From NCBI RefSeq assembly GCF_015548375.1, contig NZ_JADMWW010000016.1, positions 1 through 63,126 on the forward strand: DNA of 63,126 nucleotides, read 5' to 3'. A model generated the notes under the pieces. That model saw only the letters and a program-made list of their open reading frames with translations. It was not told where the DNA came from and did not search any database. This DNA comes from Collinsella aerofaciens (GTDB taxonomy: Bacteria; Actinomycetota; Coriobacteriia; Coriobacteriales; Coriobacteriaceae). How positions within the stretch are numbered: position 1 is the first letter of the stretch; each line of letters starts with the position of its first letter. A program made the position numbers and the translations under genes. Shown here in pieces: positions 8,889-17,513 of the stretch.

Positions 8889-9965
8889 GTGTCCCTTTCC
8901 ATCGGTATCGTGGGCCTGCCCAACGTGGGCAAGTCGACGCTGTTCACCGCGCTTACCAAAAAGACCGGCCTTGCCGCCAACTACCCGTTTGCCACGATCG
9001 ACCCCAACGTGGGTATCGTCGATGTGCCCGATAACCGCCTGCAAAAGCTCGCCGACATCGTTAACCCGGGTCGCATTGTGCCGGCGACGGTCGAGTTCGT
9101 CGACATCGCAGGTCTGGTGAAGGGCGCTAACGAGGGCGAGGGCCTGGGCAACCAGTTCCTGGCCAACATTCGCGAGACCGACGCCATCTGCGAGGTCGTG
9201 CGCTACTTTAAGGACCCCAACGTCATGCGTGAGGTGGGCCGCACGGGCGAGTTCGTCGATCCCGCCGGCGATGCCGACACCATCATGACCGAGCTCATCC
9301 TGGCCGACATGGGCACGCTCGAGAAGCAGCTGCCCAAGCTCGAGAAGGAGGCCAAGCGCGACAAAGAGCTCATGCCCAAGTTCGAGGTGGCCAAGCGCCT
9401 GCTCGCTTGGCTCAACGAGGGCAAGCGAGCCGCGTCCATGGAGATGACCGACGAGGAGCGTGCCGCCGCCAAGGGCCTGTTCCTGCTCACTATGAAGCCC
9501 ATTCTGTACGTGGCCAACGTGGACGAGGATATGCTCAACGAGGACCTGGCGCCCATCGATGGCGTCAAGCCGTTGCCCATCTGCGCCAAGATTGAGGCCG
9601 AGCTTTCCGAGCTCGATCCCGAGGACGCCGCCGACTACCTGGAGAGCTTGGGCCTGGAGCAGCCCGGTCTGGACGTGCTCGCGCAGGCGGCCTATAAGCT
9701 GCTCGGTCTGCAGTCGTTCTTTACGGCCGGCGAGATGGAGGTCAAGGCCTGGACGGTTCGCCAGGGCGCGACCGCCCCGCAGGCCGCCGGCGTCATCCAC
9801 ACCGATTTTGAGCGCGGCTTTATTAAGGCCGAGGTCATTGGCTACGACGACTACATCGAGCTCGGCGGCGAGCAGGGCGCCAAGGCCGCCGGCAAGTTGC
9901 GTATTGAGGGCAAGGACTATGTCATGGCCGATGGCGACGTCGTGCACTTCCGCTTTAACGTGTAA
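8889..9965 (+). CDS. ychF: Redox-regulated ATPase YchF
   Basis: A 358-residue Obg-family P-loop protein that binds ribosomes and prefers ATP. The P-loop GLPNVGKST is at residues 8-16, the G3-like DIAGLVKGA near residue 75, a helical coiled-coil insert follows at about 130-205, and the C-terminal TGS domain ends in VVHFRFNV. Start is GTG at 8889, 7 nt after AAAGGAG. A short membrane-protein gene follows 11 nt downstream in the same direction. Confidence 0.96.
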   Translation: MSLSIGIVGLPNVGKSTLFTALTKKTGLAANYPFATIDPNVGIVDVPDNRLQKLADIVNPGRIVPATVEFVDIAGLVKGANEGEGLGNQFLANIRETDAICEVVRYFKDPNVMREVGRTGEFVDPAGDADTIMTELILADMGTLEKQLPKLEKEAKRDKELMPKFEVAKRLLAWLNEGKRAASMEMTDEERAAAKGLFLLTMKPILYVANVDEDMLNEDLAPIDGVKPLPICAKIEAELSELDPEDAADYLESLGLEQPGLDVLAQAAYKLLGLQSFFTAGEMEVKAWTVRQGATAPQAAGVIHTDFERGFIKAEVIGYDDYIELGGEQGAKAAGKLRIEGKDYVMADGDVVHFRFNV

Positions 9966-9976
9966 GGACGACGCAT

Positions 9977-10360
9977 ATGTTCAAATATGGCAAAAAAGCC
10001 GGCTACATGGGCATCGCACTGCTGGTGCTTGCGGTGCTTCCGCTGGTGGTCGCAGCGTTTGTAATCCCCAACATTGGCCCCGAGGTGGCAACGAAGTTTA
10101 ACGCAGCCGGCGAGGTGACGCGATGGGGCAAGAGCTACGAGCTGCTGGCGCTACCGGTGCTCAACCTGCTGCTGAGCGTGGCGACATACTTTACGGCGGG
10201 ACGTCAAGCCAAAAACAATGATGACTCCGCCGCCATGGCGCGCATCGTGTGCGAACGCTACCTGCGCAACGGTTGCATCACGGGTGTGTTCCTCAACGTG
10301 ATCAACGTTTACTTTATGTACTCGGCGATTACCGGAACGGGCTTTGGTTTTGGTTTCTAG
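9977..10360 (+). CDS. DUF1648-like small membrane protein
   Basis: A 127-residue integral membrane protein with a hydrophobic N-terminal helix (about 10-32), a P-x-H/K-F-N-like segment (ATKFNAAGEVTRWG) typical of the DUF1648/SdpI N-terminal region, a second helix (about 55-73) and a third near the C-terminus (about 98-118). GTAAGGAC precedes its ATG, 11 nt after ychF, so the two probably share a transcript. SdpI proteins give immunity to a toxic peptide; whether this short version does is unknown. Confidence 0.75.
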   Translation: MFKYGKKAGYMGIALLVLAVLPLVVAAFVIPNIGPEVATKFNAAGEVTRWGKSYELLALPVLNLLLSVATYFTAGRQAKNNDDSAAMARIVCERYLRNGCITGVFLNVINVYFMYSAITGTGFGFGF

Positions 10361-10369
10361 CTTGTCCTT

Positions 10370-10759
10370 TTAGGCAACGAGCCTGCACGCATATTCAATG
10401 GCTGCTGCGAGGCCGCCGCTCGATCGTGGTTGAAAGACTACATCGGCGGCGGCCTCGTTTTCGTATCCGGCGCCGCGAAGGGCGAGTGCTATGCCGGCTT
10501 CTAAAAGGAGCGGCAGGCCGCGTTGGCTGGTTGCGATTACGGCAACCTGATTGAGCGAGCAGCCGTGCGTTTGGCATTGAATGGCAAGTTCACCTTGCGC
10601 CGGGCAAGGGACCAGAACGGCGACGACGCGACTTGATAGCAATGCAAATGCTGTGCGCTCATCGGGCGAAAGGCATTCTGCTTCAACGACGACGAGCTTG
10701 GGCGGTGCGCTGTTTGTGCGAAGCGTGGCTCGGTGCATGCGGACCGAAGAACCCGACAT
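10370..10759 (-). CDS. Hypothetical, degenerate HAD-like domain
   Basis: 129 residues from the ATG at 10759, which follows CAGGAG by 5 nt; an upstream ATG lacks a site. The C-terminal half (RGLPLLLEAGIALALRGAGYENEAAADVV) resembles the end of Cof-type HAD phosphatases, where motif IV G-D-x-x-N-D is followed by L-P-L-L-E-A-A-G. Here the catalytic aspartates are missing and there is no N-terminal D-x-D motif, so a binding or regulatory role is more likely than catalysis. Divergent from an XRE regulator gene across a 24-bp palindrome. Confidence 0.6.
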   Translation of the reverse strand: MSGSSVRMHRATLRTNSAPPKLVVVEAECLSPDERTAFALLSSRVVAVLVPCPAQGELAIQCQTHGCSLNQVAVIATSQRGLPLLLEAGIALALRGAGYENEAAADVVFQPRSSGGLAAAIEYACRLVA

Positions 10760-10782
10760 AGAAAACTCCTGTGTATTCGGCA

Positions 10783-10806
10783 AAACGTAAACTATAGTTT
10801 ACGTTT
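10783..10806. promoter_or_regulatory. 24-bp perfect palindrome, operator
   Basis: AAACGTAAACTA followed by its exact reverse complement forms a 24-bp perfect palindrome between the divergent 10759 gene and the XRE gene. The centre contains TATAGT, which could be a -10 element, so a bound protein would block transcription. The neighbouring XRE protein is the obvious candidate ligand (inference). Confidence 0.65.
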
Positions 10807-10835
10807 ATGTTCGGCTCCATTTCAAACTCGGCTGC

Positions 10836-11054
10836 ATGGACGAACGTGCGAAACAGATTCTTGGCAGGCGGGTCGAAGAGACACGCAGGGACCTTGGTAT
10901 CTCCAAGGTTGATTTTTGTGTGGCGACAGGAATCAGCCGACCCTACCTCGACCGAATCGAAGATGGGACGGCAAATTTCACGCTCAAGGTTCTATTTAAG
11001 ATCGCGCCCGCACTCGGCATGACGGTGTCAGAACTTCTCGAGGGCATTGAATAG
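10836..11054 (+). CDS. XRE-family transcriptional regulator
   Basis: A 72-residue single-domain helix-turn-helix protein of the Cro/C1 type. The HTH is visible as LGISKVDFCVATGISRPYLDRIEDGTANFTLKVL (about 20-53). No linker or second domain, so it resembles small repressors that act alone. No convincing Shine-Dalgarno lies before the ATG at 10836, and the transcript probably begins in or near the upstream palindrome, giving a short leader. Likely autoregulated through that palindrome and also controlling the divergent gene. Confidence 0.85.
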   Translation: MDERAKQILGRRVEETRRDLGISKVDFCVATGISRPYLDRIEDGTANFTLKVLFKIAPALGMTVSELLEGIE

Positions 11055-11075
11055 AAGATGCATATTGACCGGTGG

Positions 11076-12089
11076 TTACACCATCGGGATACGGTCGTGG
11101 TTGACTTGGCTGTAGAACAGGCGCTGAATTTCTGACGCATCACGTGACTGGCCGAGTGCCCACATGGTCTTGGCCACGAGCGTCTCGGTGGTCATGTCAT
11201 CGCCGCGCAGGATGCCCGGATGATCGGCGTAAGCGCGGCCGACCTCATAAACGCCCAGATCGAGGCCCTCTTCGGGGACCTGTGTGGTCATGACGACGGT
11301 GCGACCCGAATCGACCCAGCGGAAAATCGCCTCCTGGAACGACTCGCCCGACTCACCAAACTCGGGGATACCGCCAATGCCAAAGGTCTCAAGGATTACA
11401 GCATCGTAGCTATCGGCTAGGGCGTCGAGGATGCCCGGGTTTACGCCGGGCGTAAGCTTGAGTACAAATACGCGCGGGTCGATGCTGTCGTAGAAATGCA
11501 CCGAGTTTTCGTCCTGATGCGTGCCGTGAAGCCCGTTGCGCACGATACGGTCATTGCGGATGTAGGCAATGGGCGGATAGTTGACGCTAATGAATGCGTT
11601 GAAGCTCATGGTGCGCTGCTTGCGGGCGCGCGTACCGGCAATGGCGACGCCGCCAAACACAATCGACACATCGTGCGAATGCTCGTCGAGTGCATAGAGC
11701 AGGCTCTGGTACAGGTTGAGCTTGGCGTCGGTAAAGGGATTGCCCATGGGCTTTTGCGAGCCGGTGAGCACGATGGGCTTGGGGCTGTCCTGAATCAGGT
11801 AGGAAAGCGCTGCCGCGGTATAGCTCATGGTGTCGGTGCCGTGCAGAATCACGAAGCCGTCGTGGTCGGCATAGCCTTCGACGATGACGTCGCGGATACG
11901 CATCCAGTCACTGGGACGCATATTGGTGCTGTCGATGTTCATGGGCTGCACGACGTCGAGCTCGCAGAGGCCCGAGATCTCTGGGACGCTCTGGGCGAGC
12001 TCCTCACCGGTCAGGGCGGGGGAGAGGCCGTTGCCGTCCTCGGTCGATGCGATGGTGCCGCCCGTGGCGATGAGAAGGATGCGCTTCAT
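11076..12089 (-). CDS. ansA: L-asparaginase, type I
   Basis: A 337-residue cytoplasmic asparaginase hydrolysing asparagine to aspartate and ammonia. The first catalytic Thr is in TGGTIAST (residues 9-16) and the second in HGTDTMSYTA (near residue 86), with the downstream Lys region GSQKPMGNPFTD. No signal peptide, which supports the cytosolic type I form. The start at 12089 follows AGGAATACC; an upstream in-frame ATG at 12161 would add 24 non-conserved residues. Single gene, convergent with the XRE gene. Confidence 0.93.
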   Translation of the reverse strand: MKRILLIATGGTIASTEDGNGLSPALTGEELAQSVPEISGLCELDVVQPMNIDSTNMRPSDWMRIRDVIVEGYADHDGFVILHGTDTMSYTAAALSYLIQDSPKPIVLTGSQKPMGNPFTDAKLNLYQSLLYALDEHSHDVSIVFGGVAIAGTRARKQRTMSFNAFISVNYPPIAYIRNDRIVRNGLHGTHQDENSVHFYDSIDPRVFVLKLTPGVNPGILDALADSYDAVILETFGIGGIPEFGESGESFQEAIFRWVDSGRTVVMTTQVPEEGLDLGVYEVGRAYADHPGILRGDDMTTETLVAKTMWALGQSRDASEIQRLFYSQVNHDRIPMV

Positions 12090-12356
12090 GCTGGTATTCC
12101 TATCGTATTTGCCGCCGCAGAGGCGGAGTCGTTCGGCAGTATTGTGGCACAGGGCGTCCAATGTTCAAACGTATTACATCATCCGTAACGTTTGGTAACA
12201 CTTCAATTGCCGTCAAATTGGGGCCTGGTCGTGCGTTTGCCGTGCGCTGATGGCTGCGAGGGACGAGAAACCCCATATAACGTGTACACTATGGAGGTTA
12301 TTTTCGTTCATTCACGCGGGTGGGCACCGGCTCCCCGCCAACAAGAGGGGGATACC

Positions 12357-13955
12357 ATGGATCAAAAGGCTTCCGCAAAGGTCCTCGTACTCGACTTTGG
12401 TGCGCAGTACGGTCAGCTCATTGCCCGTCGCGTCCGCGACCTCAACGTGTATTCCGAGATTGTTCCCTGCGACATATCGGCCGACGAGATTCGCGAGATG
12501 AACGCCTCTGCGCTCATCCTTTCTGGCGGTCCGGCCTCCGTGTACGCCGAGGACGCTCCGTCCATCGACCCCGCCATCTTTGACCTGGGCCTTCCCGTCT
12601 TGGGCTTCTGCTACGGCCATCAGATCACGGCGGTGACGCTCGGCGGCAAGGTCGGTCACTCCGAGGTGGGCGAGTACGGCCGCGCCACCATCACGCGCAC
12701 GGCCGGCGCCAAGCTCTTTAACTCCACGCCCATGGAGCAGACCGTGTGGATGAGCCATCGCGACGCCGTTTCCGAGGTGCCCGAGGGCTTTACCGTTACC
12801 GCTAGCACCGACGTGTGCCCGGTTGCCGCCATGGAGTGCGTCGAGCGCAAGATTTTCACCACGCAGTTCCACCCCGAGGTCAAGCACTCCGAGTACGGTC
12901 AGCAGCTGCTGAGCAACTTCCTGTTTGAGATCTGCGGCCTGGAGCCCAACTGGAGCATGGACAACCTGGTCGAGACCATGACGGCTGAGTTCCGCGAGAA
13001 GGTCGGCGACGACCGCGTGATTCTGGCCCTGTCCGGTGGCGTCGACTCCTCCGTCGTGGCTGCGCTGGGCGCTCGCGCCGTGGGCAAGCAGATGACCTGC
13101 GTGTTCATCAACCATGGCCTGCTGCGCAAGGGCGAGCCCGAGCAGGTGGAGGAGGTCTTCACCAAGCAGTTTGACGTCGACTTTATCCACGTCCACGCCG
13201 AGGACCGCTATGCCGAGCTTCTGGCCGGTGTGACCGAGCCCGAGGAGAAGCGCCGCATCATCGGTACGCAGTTCTGGAAAGAGTTCTTCGCCGTGGCGCA
13301 GCAGCTCGAGACCGATGGCAAGCCGGTCAAGTACCTGGCTCAGGGCACCATCTACCCCGACATCATCGAGTCCGGCGCTCGCAAGACGGGCGGCAAGACG
13401 GCCACCATCAAGAGCCACCACAACCTGATCCCGTTCCCCGAGGGCGTGCACTTCGACCTCATCGAGCCGCTCGATCATTTCTTTAAGGACGAGGTCCGTG
13501 CACTTGGTCTGGCACTGGGCCTGCCGGGTCACATCGTGTTCCGCCAGCCCTTCCCGGGCCCGGGTCTTGCCATTCGCATCATCGGTGCGGTCGACAAGGA
13601 GAAGCTCGAGATCCTCAAGAACGCCGACGCCATCGTGCGCGAGGAGCTGGATGCCTACAATCAGCGTCTGTTTGAGCAGACCGGCGAGCGCAACTCCGAG
13701 CACAGCTGCTGGCAGTATTTCGCGGTTCTGCCCGACATTAAGTCCGTCGGCGTTATGGGCGACGAGCGCACCTACCAGCGTCCGATCATCCTGCGTGCCG
13801 TCGAGTCCAGCGATGCCATGACCGCCGACTGGGCCAAGCTGCCCTACGACGTACTGGCCCGCATCTCCGGCCGCATCGTTGCCGAGGTCCCCGGCGCCAA
13901 CCGCGTGTGCTATGACATCACGTCCAAGCCGCCCGCGACGATCGAGTGGGAGTAG
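12357..13955 (+). CDS. guaA: GMP synthase (glutamine-hydrolysing)
   Basis: A 532-residue two-domain enzyme converting XMP to GMP. Class I glutamine amidotransferase domain with nucleophile in GFCYGHQ (near residue 84) and the His/Glu pair in FHPEVKHSE. PP-loop ATP pyrophosphatase motif SGGVDSS near residue 226. Conserved C-terminal dimerisation domain ending TIEWE. The ATG at 12357 follows AAGAGGGGG. The leader (12285 onward, with a TACACT -10-like hexamer) is about 70 nt. The last five codons plus stop are the insertion site of the downstream ICE; integration keeps the reading frame intact. Confidence 0.97.
   Translation: MDQKASAKVLVLDFGAQYGQLIARRVRDLNVYSEIVPCDISADEIREMNASALILSGGPASVYAEDAPSIDPAIFDLGLPVLGFCYGHQITAVTLGGKVGHSEVGEYGRATITRTAGAKLFNSTPMEQTVWMSHRDAVSEVPEGFTVTASTDVCPVAAMECVERKIFTTQFHPEVKHSEYGQQLLSNFLFEICGLEPNWSMDNLVETMTAEFREKVGDDRVILALSGGVDSSVVAALGARAVGKQMTCVFINHGLLRKGEPEQVEEVFTKQFDVDFIHVHAEDRYAELLAGVTEPEEKRRIIGTQFWKEFFAVAQQLETDGKPVKYLAQGTIYPDIIESGARKTGGKTATIKSHHNLIPFPEGVHFDLIEPLDHFFKDEVRALGLALGLPGHIVFRQPFPGPGLAIRIIGAVDKEKLEILKNADAIVREELDAYNQRLFEQTGERNSEHSCWQYFAVLPDIKSVGVMGDERTYQRPIILRAVESSDAMTADWAKLPYDVLARISGRIVAEVPGANRVCYDITSKPPATIEWE
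13941..13955. other. attL core of the ICE (guaA 3' end)
   Basis: ATCGAGTGGGAGTAG, the final 15 bases of guaA, recurs exactly at 57185-57199. A tyrosine integrase gene lies 1.4 kb inside. The 3' end of guaA is a known integration hot spot for genomic islands and ICEs. A chance exact 15-mer match to this one site in 63 kb is very unlikely. Confidence 0.85.
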
Positions 13956-14070
13956 GCTGATAGGGTTCTGACCTGCACTTTTGAGTGCCGCACTGTGCCG
14001 CTGAGTTTCGTTTCGTACGAGAGTCATGGCAAAGCCGCCAGCGACGGCGGTGAGTAAATACGGTAATCTG

Positions 14071-14105
14071 GCCTCCGTTCCCGCGTTGGGACGGAGGCTT
14101 TTTCT
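14071..14105 (+). terminator. Rho-independent terminator
   Basis: GCCTCCGT (14071-14078) pairs with ACGGAGGC (14091-14098), with further TCCC/GGGA pairing inside, followed by a run of five T. It lies about 115 nt after guaA but inside the presumed ICE, so the element may supply its own stop for guaA read-through. Confidence 0.8.
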
Positions 14106-14111
14106 TTGCCG

Positions 14112-14485
14112 TTTTACTCCCTTTCACCTGCGATTTCGCGATTTACTCCCCGTATTTCAAGACGACAAGGCACGGGGCGGTATTCGGAGGAACGGGAGTA
14201 AGAATTTATCCCAAGTGAGTAGACGTGCGATTTTTGTCCCCGATAACGAAAAGGGGCCGTTTTAGGTCCTTTGAAACTCAAATCGAACTCAATCGGCTTT
14301 TCGGCGGTCTCTGCACGGCGTTTCCCCAGGTGGTTAATGGGGAGTAAAGAATCTCGCCATCTCAATGAAAACGGGAGTAACCAGGGGAAATGCCGCGGCG
14401 TACTGCCGTGTGCCGCCATGTAAGCCACCGCGTCATTTACTCCCCGTTTACGCTTGAAATGCCTTGGCATGCAATGGAGAGTAAA
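14112..14485. repeat. Cluster of GGGAGTAAA repeats, candidate arm sites
   Basis: Seven short copies of GGGAGTAA(A) or its complement TTTACTCCC in about 375 bp without a gene: 14112-14121, 14142-14152, 14192-14201, 14339-14348, 14371-14380, 14435-14447 and 14477-14485, in both orientations. They lie between the attL core and int/xis and echo the core itself (GTGGGAGTAG). Position and form fit arm-type binding sites for the integrase, whose N-terminus looks like an arm-binding domain. The rest of 13956-14572 shows nothing else. Confidence 0.6.
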
Positions 14486-14572
14486 AACTCAGCATACGCA
14501 GGTGCGAGCGGAGCTCACCGACTATCCTGGCGCCCTGATTCGGTTTTAGTGGTAGCGAAATGCGGAGAGCTG

Positions 14573-14986
14573 CTACAGCGAGGCTTTCCAGTCCTCGTAC
14601 TCGGCGGCGTCGATCTCGCCGTTCTCGAGCCGTGCGCGCTTCTCTGCCCACAACTCGATCGCCATCGCGGCTTTGGGCGCGTGCGGCGCCTTGGGGTTCA
14701 GGGAGAGGCCCGAACCGTCGGCTGAGGGAACTATGCCGAAGGAGTCCTCGAGCCGCACGAGCAGCGATATGAGGTCGCCCGCGGTTTCGACGCCGTAATC
14801 CTTGAGGGCGTTGACGGATACGCCTAGTGCTGCGGCGATGGATTCGAGCAGCTCGGGCTTCACGGCGCGGATGCCGCTCTCGTAGTGGCGCACGGCCCCC
14901 TCGGTCAGGCCGACCGCCTCGGCAAGCTGCGCTTGCGTCATGCCGCGCGACTTGCGGTACCGCCTTATGTTCTCGCCTACGGACAT
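14573..14986 (-). CDS. XRE-family regulator of the ICE
   Basis: A 137-residue DNA-binding protein: HTH_3 domain at residues 4-62 (RRYRKSRGMTQAQLAEAVGLTEGAVRHYESGIR), then a helical C-terminal region with an acidic Glu/Trp-rich tail. The ATG at 14986 follows GGAGGAG; an upstream start at 15046 is unsupported. It is transcribed away from the excisionase-integrase genes across a region with several GTAC-containing repeats, the standard layout of a repressor controlling excision. Confidence 0.85.
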   Translation of the reverse strand: MSVGENIRRYRKSRGMTQAQLAEAVGLTEGAVRHYESGIRAVKPELLESIAAALGVSVNALKDYGVETAGDLISLLVRLEDSFGIVPSADGSGLSLNPKAPHAPKAAMAIELWAEKRARLENGEIDAAEYEDWKASL

Positions 14987-15028
14987 GCGCCCTCCTCCTG
15001 GAATTACGTACCCGCACATCTTACCAGC

Positions 15029-15108
15029 GTACGCAAATGTACGCAATTCTATTGACAGTACAGATATGTACGTTTACTCTGAATCTGTAAACCGTACGTA
15101 TCTGTACG
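15029..15108. promoter_or_regulatory. Divergent xis/int promoter with GTAC operators
   Basis: A TTGACA (15052-15057) with TACTCT 17 bp later (15075-15080) is a good rightward promoter. It overlaps GTACAGATATGTACG (15058-15072), mirrored by CGTACGTATCTGTACG (15093-15108). Two direct GTACGCAA copies (15029-15036, 15039-15046) sit on the repressor side. The motif CGTAC-R-TATC-Y-GTACG recurs at 30237-30252 before parA, so one regulator may control both. Confidence 0.65.
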
Positions 15109-15126
15109 CTAATGACAGGAGGAGCC

Positions 15127-15330
15127 ATGGACGAGAAGGTGGCGAAGACGCCGAGGCCGCACATGCTGGATGCCGACGAGGTCGCGGAGCTGCTGAGGAT
15201 CAAGAAAGGCAGCGCCTACGAGGTGATCAGGAAGATAAACGCCGAGCAGGAGGCGCGCGGGCGCGTGGTGATCCGCGGGCGCGTCCGGAGCGACGTCTTC
15301 GACGCCTTGTACTTCCCGGAGGTGGACTGA
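15127..15330 (+). CDS. Excisionase-like HTH protein
   Basis: 67 residues with a MerR/excisionase-type winged helix (HMLDADEVAELLRIKKGSAYEVIRKINAEQEARG, about 12-45) followed by a basic wing (VVIRGRVRS). The ATG at 15127 follows AGGAGG by 5 nt. It ends one base before the integrase start, so the two are co-expressed. Likely directs the integrase toward excision or helps integration (family knowledge; direction not testable here). Confidence 0.75.
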   Translation: MDEKVAKTPRPHMLDADEVAELLRIKKGSAYEVIRKINAEQEARGRVVIRGRVRSDVFDALYFPEVD

Positions 15331-15331
15331 C

Positions 15332-16402
15332 ATGCCCGTGTACAAGGACGACAACAACGGCACGTTCTACGTGCAGTGCTACTACCGCGACGCCCGCGGC
15401 TCGAAGCGCCACAAGACGAAGCGCGGCTTCTCCTCCGAGGTGGAGGCCGCCGTGTGGGAAGGCCAGTTCAAGAGCCTTAACGGCGGGGCCATGGACATGA
15501 CGTTCTCCGACTTCGTGGAGGTGTACGCCTCCGAGGTGAAGCCTCGCATACGCGAGCACACGTGGATCACCAAGGAGTACATCATCAACGACAAGCTCGT
15601 GCCGTTCTTCGGTGACATGCGCATGTGCGACGTGAGGCCGATCGACGTCATCAGGTGGCAAAACGAGCTCACCGAGCACCGGGACGCCGAGGGGAAGTCC
15701 TGGGCGCCGACCTACCTGCGCACAGTGAACAACCAGCTAAACGCCATCTTCAACCATGCCGAGCGCTACTACGGCCTCACCGACAACCCGGTGCGCAGGG
15801 TCGACAAGATAGGCTCGAAGAAGGGCGGCGAGATGCAGTTCTGGACCAAGGACGAGTACCTGAGGTTCAGCGAGGCCGTCATGGACAAGCCGCTCTCGTT
15901 CCATGCCTTCGAGCTGCTCTACTGGACGGGCATACGCTGCGGCGAGCTTCTGGCGCTCACGCCGTCCGACTTCATGCTGGAGAGCTCCCGGCTTCGCATC
16001 AACAAGTCGTACCAGAGCCTCCACGGCGTGGACACCGTGACCGACCCCAAGACGCCCAAGTCGGTGCGCACGATCGTCATGCCCGCCTTCCTGCGCGACG
16101 AGATGGCGGACTTCATCGAACTGCGCGACGACGTTGCGCCCGACGAGCGCCTGTTCGCCGTGACCAAGCACTTCCTGGCCCACGAGATGGAGCGCGGGTG
16201 CAAGGCGTCTAGAGTGAAGCGCATCCGCGTACACGACATACGCCACAGCCATGTGAGCCTGCTGATCGAGATGGGCTTCTCCGCGCTGGCCATCGCCGAG
16301 CGCATGGGCCACGAGGCGGTGGACATCACCTACCGCTACGCGCACCTGTTCCCCACGAAGCAGGACGAGATGGCCGCCGCGCTCGACGGAGCGAGGGGGT
16401 AA
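15332..16402 (+). CDS. int: ICE tyrosine integrase
   Basis: A 356-residue site-specific recombinase of the Tn916-like group. Residues 1-40 (YKDDNNGTFYVQCYYRD) look like the AP2-type arm-DNA-binding domain, 60-150 like the SAM-like core-binding domain. The catalytic domain shows Arg in TGIRCGELLAL (about 200), H-x-x-R in HDIRHSH (about 302) and the nucleophilic Tyr in DITYRYAHLF (about 333). Coupled to the excisionase. Probable enzyme for recombination between the guaA end and the circular element. Confidence 0.93.
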   Translation: MPVYKDDNNGTFYVQCYYRDARGSKRHKTKRGFSSEVEAAVWEGQFKSLNGGAMDMTFSDFVEVYASEVKPRIREHTWITKEYIINDKLVPFFGDMRMCDVRPIDVIRWQNELTEHRDAEGKSWAPTYLRTVNNQLNAIFNHAERYYGLTDNPVRRVDKIGSKKGGEMQFWTKDEYLRFSEAVMDKPLSFHAFELLYWTGIRCGELLALTPSDFMLESSRLRINKSYQSLHGVDTVTDPKTPKSVRTIVMPAFLRDEMADFIELRDDVAPDERLFAVTKHFLAHEMERGCKASRVKRIRVHDIRHSHVSLLIEMGFSALAIAERMGHEAVDITYRYAHLFPTKQDEMAAALDGARG

Positions 16403-16407
16403 GAAGG

Positions 16408-16830
16408 ATGCCGTGCGAGAACAGCGCCCGCAAGCGCAGCAAGACGATGGCGTTTCGCTGCACGCCCGAAGAGCACAAGCTCATATGCGAGATGGCTGCC
16501 TGGAGCGGCATGCTCAGGCAGGACTACATCATCGCTAAGCTAACCGATACAGAGGTTGAAGTGAGGCCCTCCGTGAGCATGCAGAAGGCGCTTAAAGACT
16601 CGATGGTGGAGTTGGCCAAAGAGGTGAAACTGGCGGCCTCCTACGGCGAGTTGAGCGATTCTCTGCAGCAGAGGCTCGAACTTGTGATGAGGCTCTTCCT
16701 GGCGCTCAGCGAGCCGATAGACGCACCAGCGGAAGAGGAACCGCAAACGAAGGCGCCCTCGGCTGTGCCGAAGACGCCTGAAGCTGGCGCCGATGGCGAC
16801 ATGAGCATCTTCGGAATGGGGCGCGGGTAG
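16408..16830 (+). CDS. Ribbon-helix-helix mobilisation-type protein
   Basis: 140 residues. The N-terminal part (KTMAFRCTPEEHKLICEMAAWSGMLRQDYIIAKL, about 12-45) has the strand-helix-helix pattern of MobC-like relaxosome accessory proteins. The middle is helical and the C-terminus (about 105-140) is a Pro/Glu/Ala-rich linker. It lies 5 nt after int in the same direction. A role in relaxosome or regulatory DNA binding is inferred; it is far from the relaxase gene. Confidence 0.6.
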   Translation: MPCENSARKRSKTMAFRCTPEEHKLICEMAAWSGMLRQDYIIAKLTDTEVEVRPSVSMQKALKDSMVELAKEVKLAASYGELSDSLQQRLELVMRLFLALSEPIDAPAEEEPQTKAPSAVPKTPEAGADGDMSIFGMGRG

Positions 16831-16844
16831 CGTAATATCCGAAG

Positions 16845-17420
16845 CTATCCTTGAAGAGTGGACGCGAAATTGGTTCTTGATCCATGTGCGCAAAAGCAGA
16901 AGATGGGACCCATACGCTGATGAAGGGTGATGAGGGTGTCGAGATGCGTCATCATCGCGGCGATTTCACGCTGCTCTTGCCTTGAAGGTAACCAGATTGG
17001 CGTCTTTTTGCCGGTCTCTATTGTGTAAGTTCCAACTGTTCCAATGCCTGCGGCCTCATTGATATAATTCTGAATAGCGCTAGCTGTAAAGCTGTGATAG
17101 AAGAAACCACCGTCAATGCTATACCGATTTTTAAACCAGATGATGTTTCCGTCTTTGAAGTAAACGGGATTGTCGCTGGTCACAAGCCATGGAACACCTA
17201 TAGTTCCAACGCCTGTTACGAGCAGATCGCCAACTGAGACCTTGCCAGATTGCGCCGAGTATTCTTTGTACATCTCAGAAGATATAAACAAAGGGTCTTC
17301 AATAGACTCATTCTTGGCAAACGAAACAAGGTCACGTGCACGCAAGAATCGCACACCCTCATCTGTCCAATCTTCTTGATGAACCCTACGCACCGATGCG
17401 ACATCCATTAGCTCGCCCAA
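16845..17420 (-). CDS. hsdS: Silent half-HsdS cassette (TRD a)
   Basis: One target-recognition domain of a type I specificity subunit, without promoter or proper start. It is bounded by the same repeats as the other halves: the WEQRKLG site (17416-17435) and the LITLHQR site (16914-16935). The reading enters through the repeat. The tail after LITLHQR is non-homologous. It lies on the far side of hsdR, in the same orientation as the intact hsdS, so bringing it into use would need at least two inversions or inversion across hsdR. Treated as a stored cassette, not an expressed gene. Confidence 0.75.
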   Translation of the reverse strand: MGELMDVASVRRVHQEDWTDEGVRFLRARDLVSFAKNESIEDPLFISSEMYKEYSAQSGKVSVGDLLVTGVGTIGVPWLVTSDNPVYFKDGNIIWFKNRYSIDGGFFYHSFTASAIQNYINEAAGIGTVGTYTIETGKKTPIWLPSRQEQREIAAMMTHLDTLITLHQRMGPIFCFCAHGSRTNFASTLQG

Positions 17421-17513
17421 CTTACGCTGTTCCCAGGTAGATGTATCTATGTCTTATAATGATTGCCAATTGTTAAGTGCATAACTTTTTGCAGTTCGTA
17501 GATAGGTTTCGCC

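Noticed and set aside
12192-12356. Extended guaA start and a possible purine riboswitch
   Set aside because: The extension is not conserved in GMP synthases, and I could not find a purine-riboswitch three-way junction in the leader.
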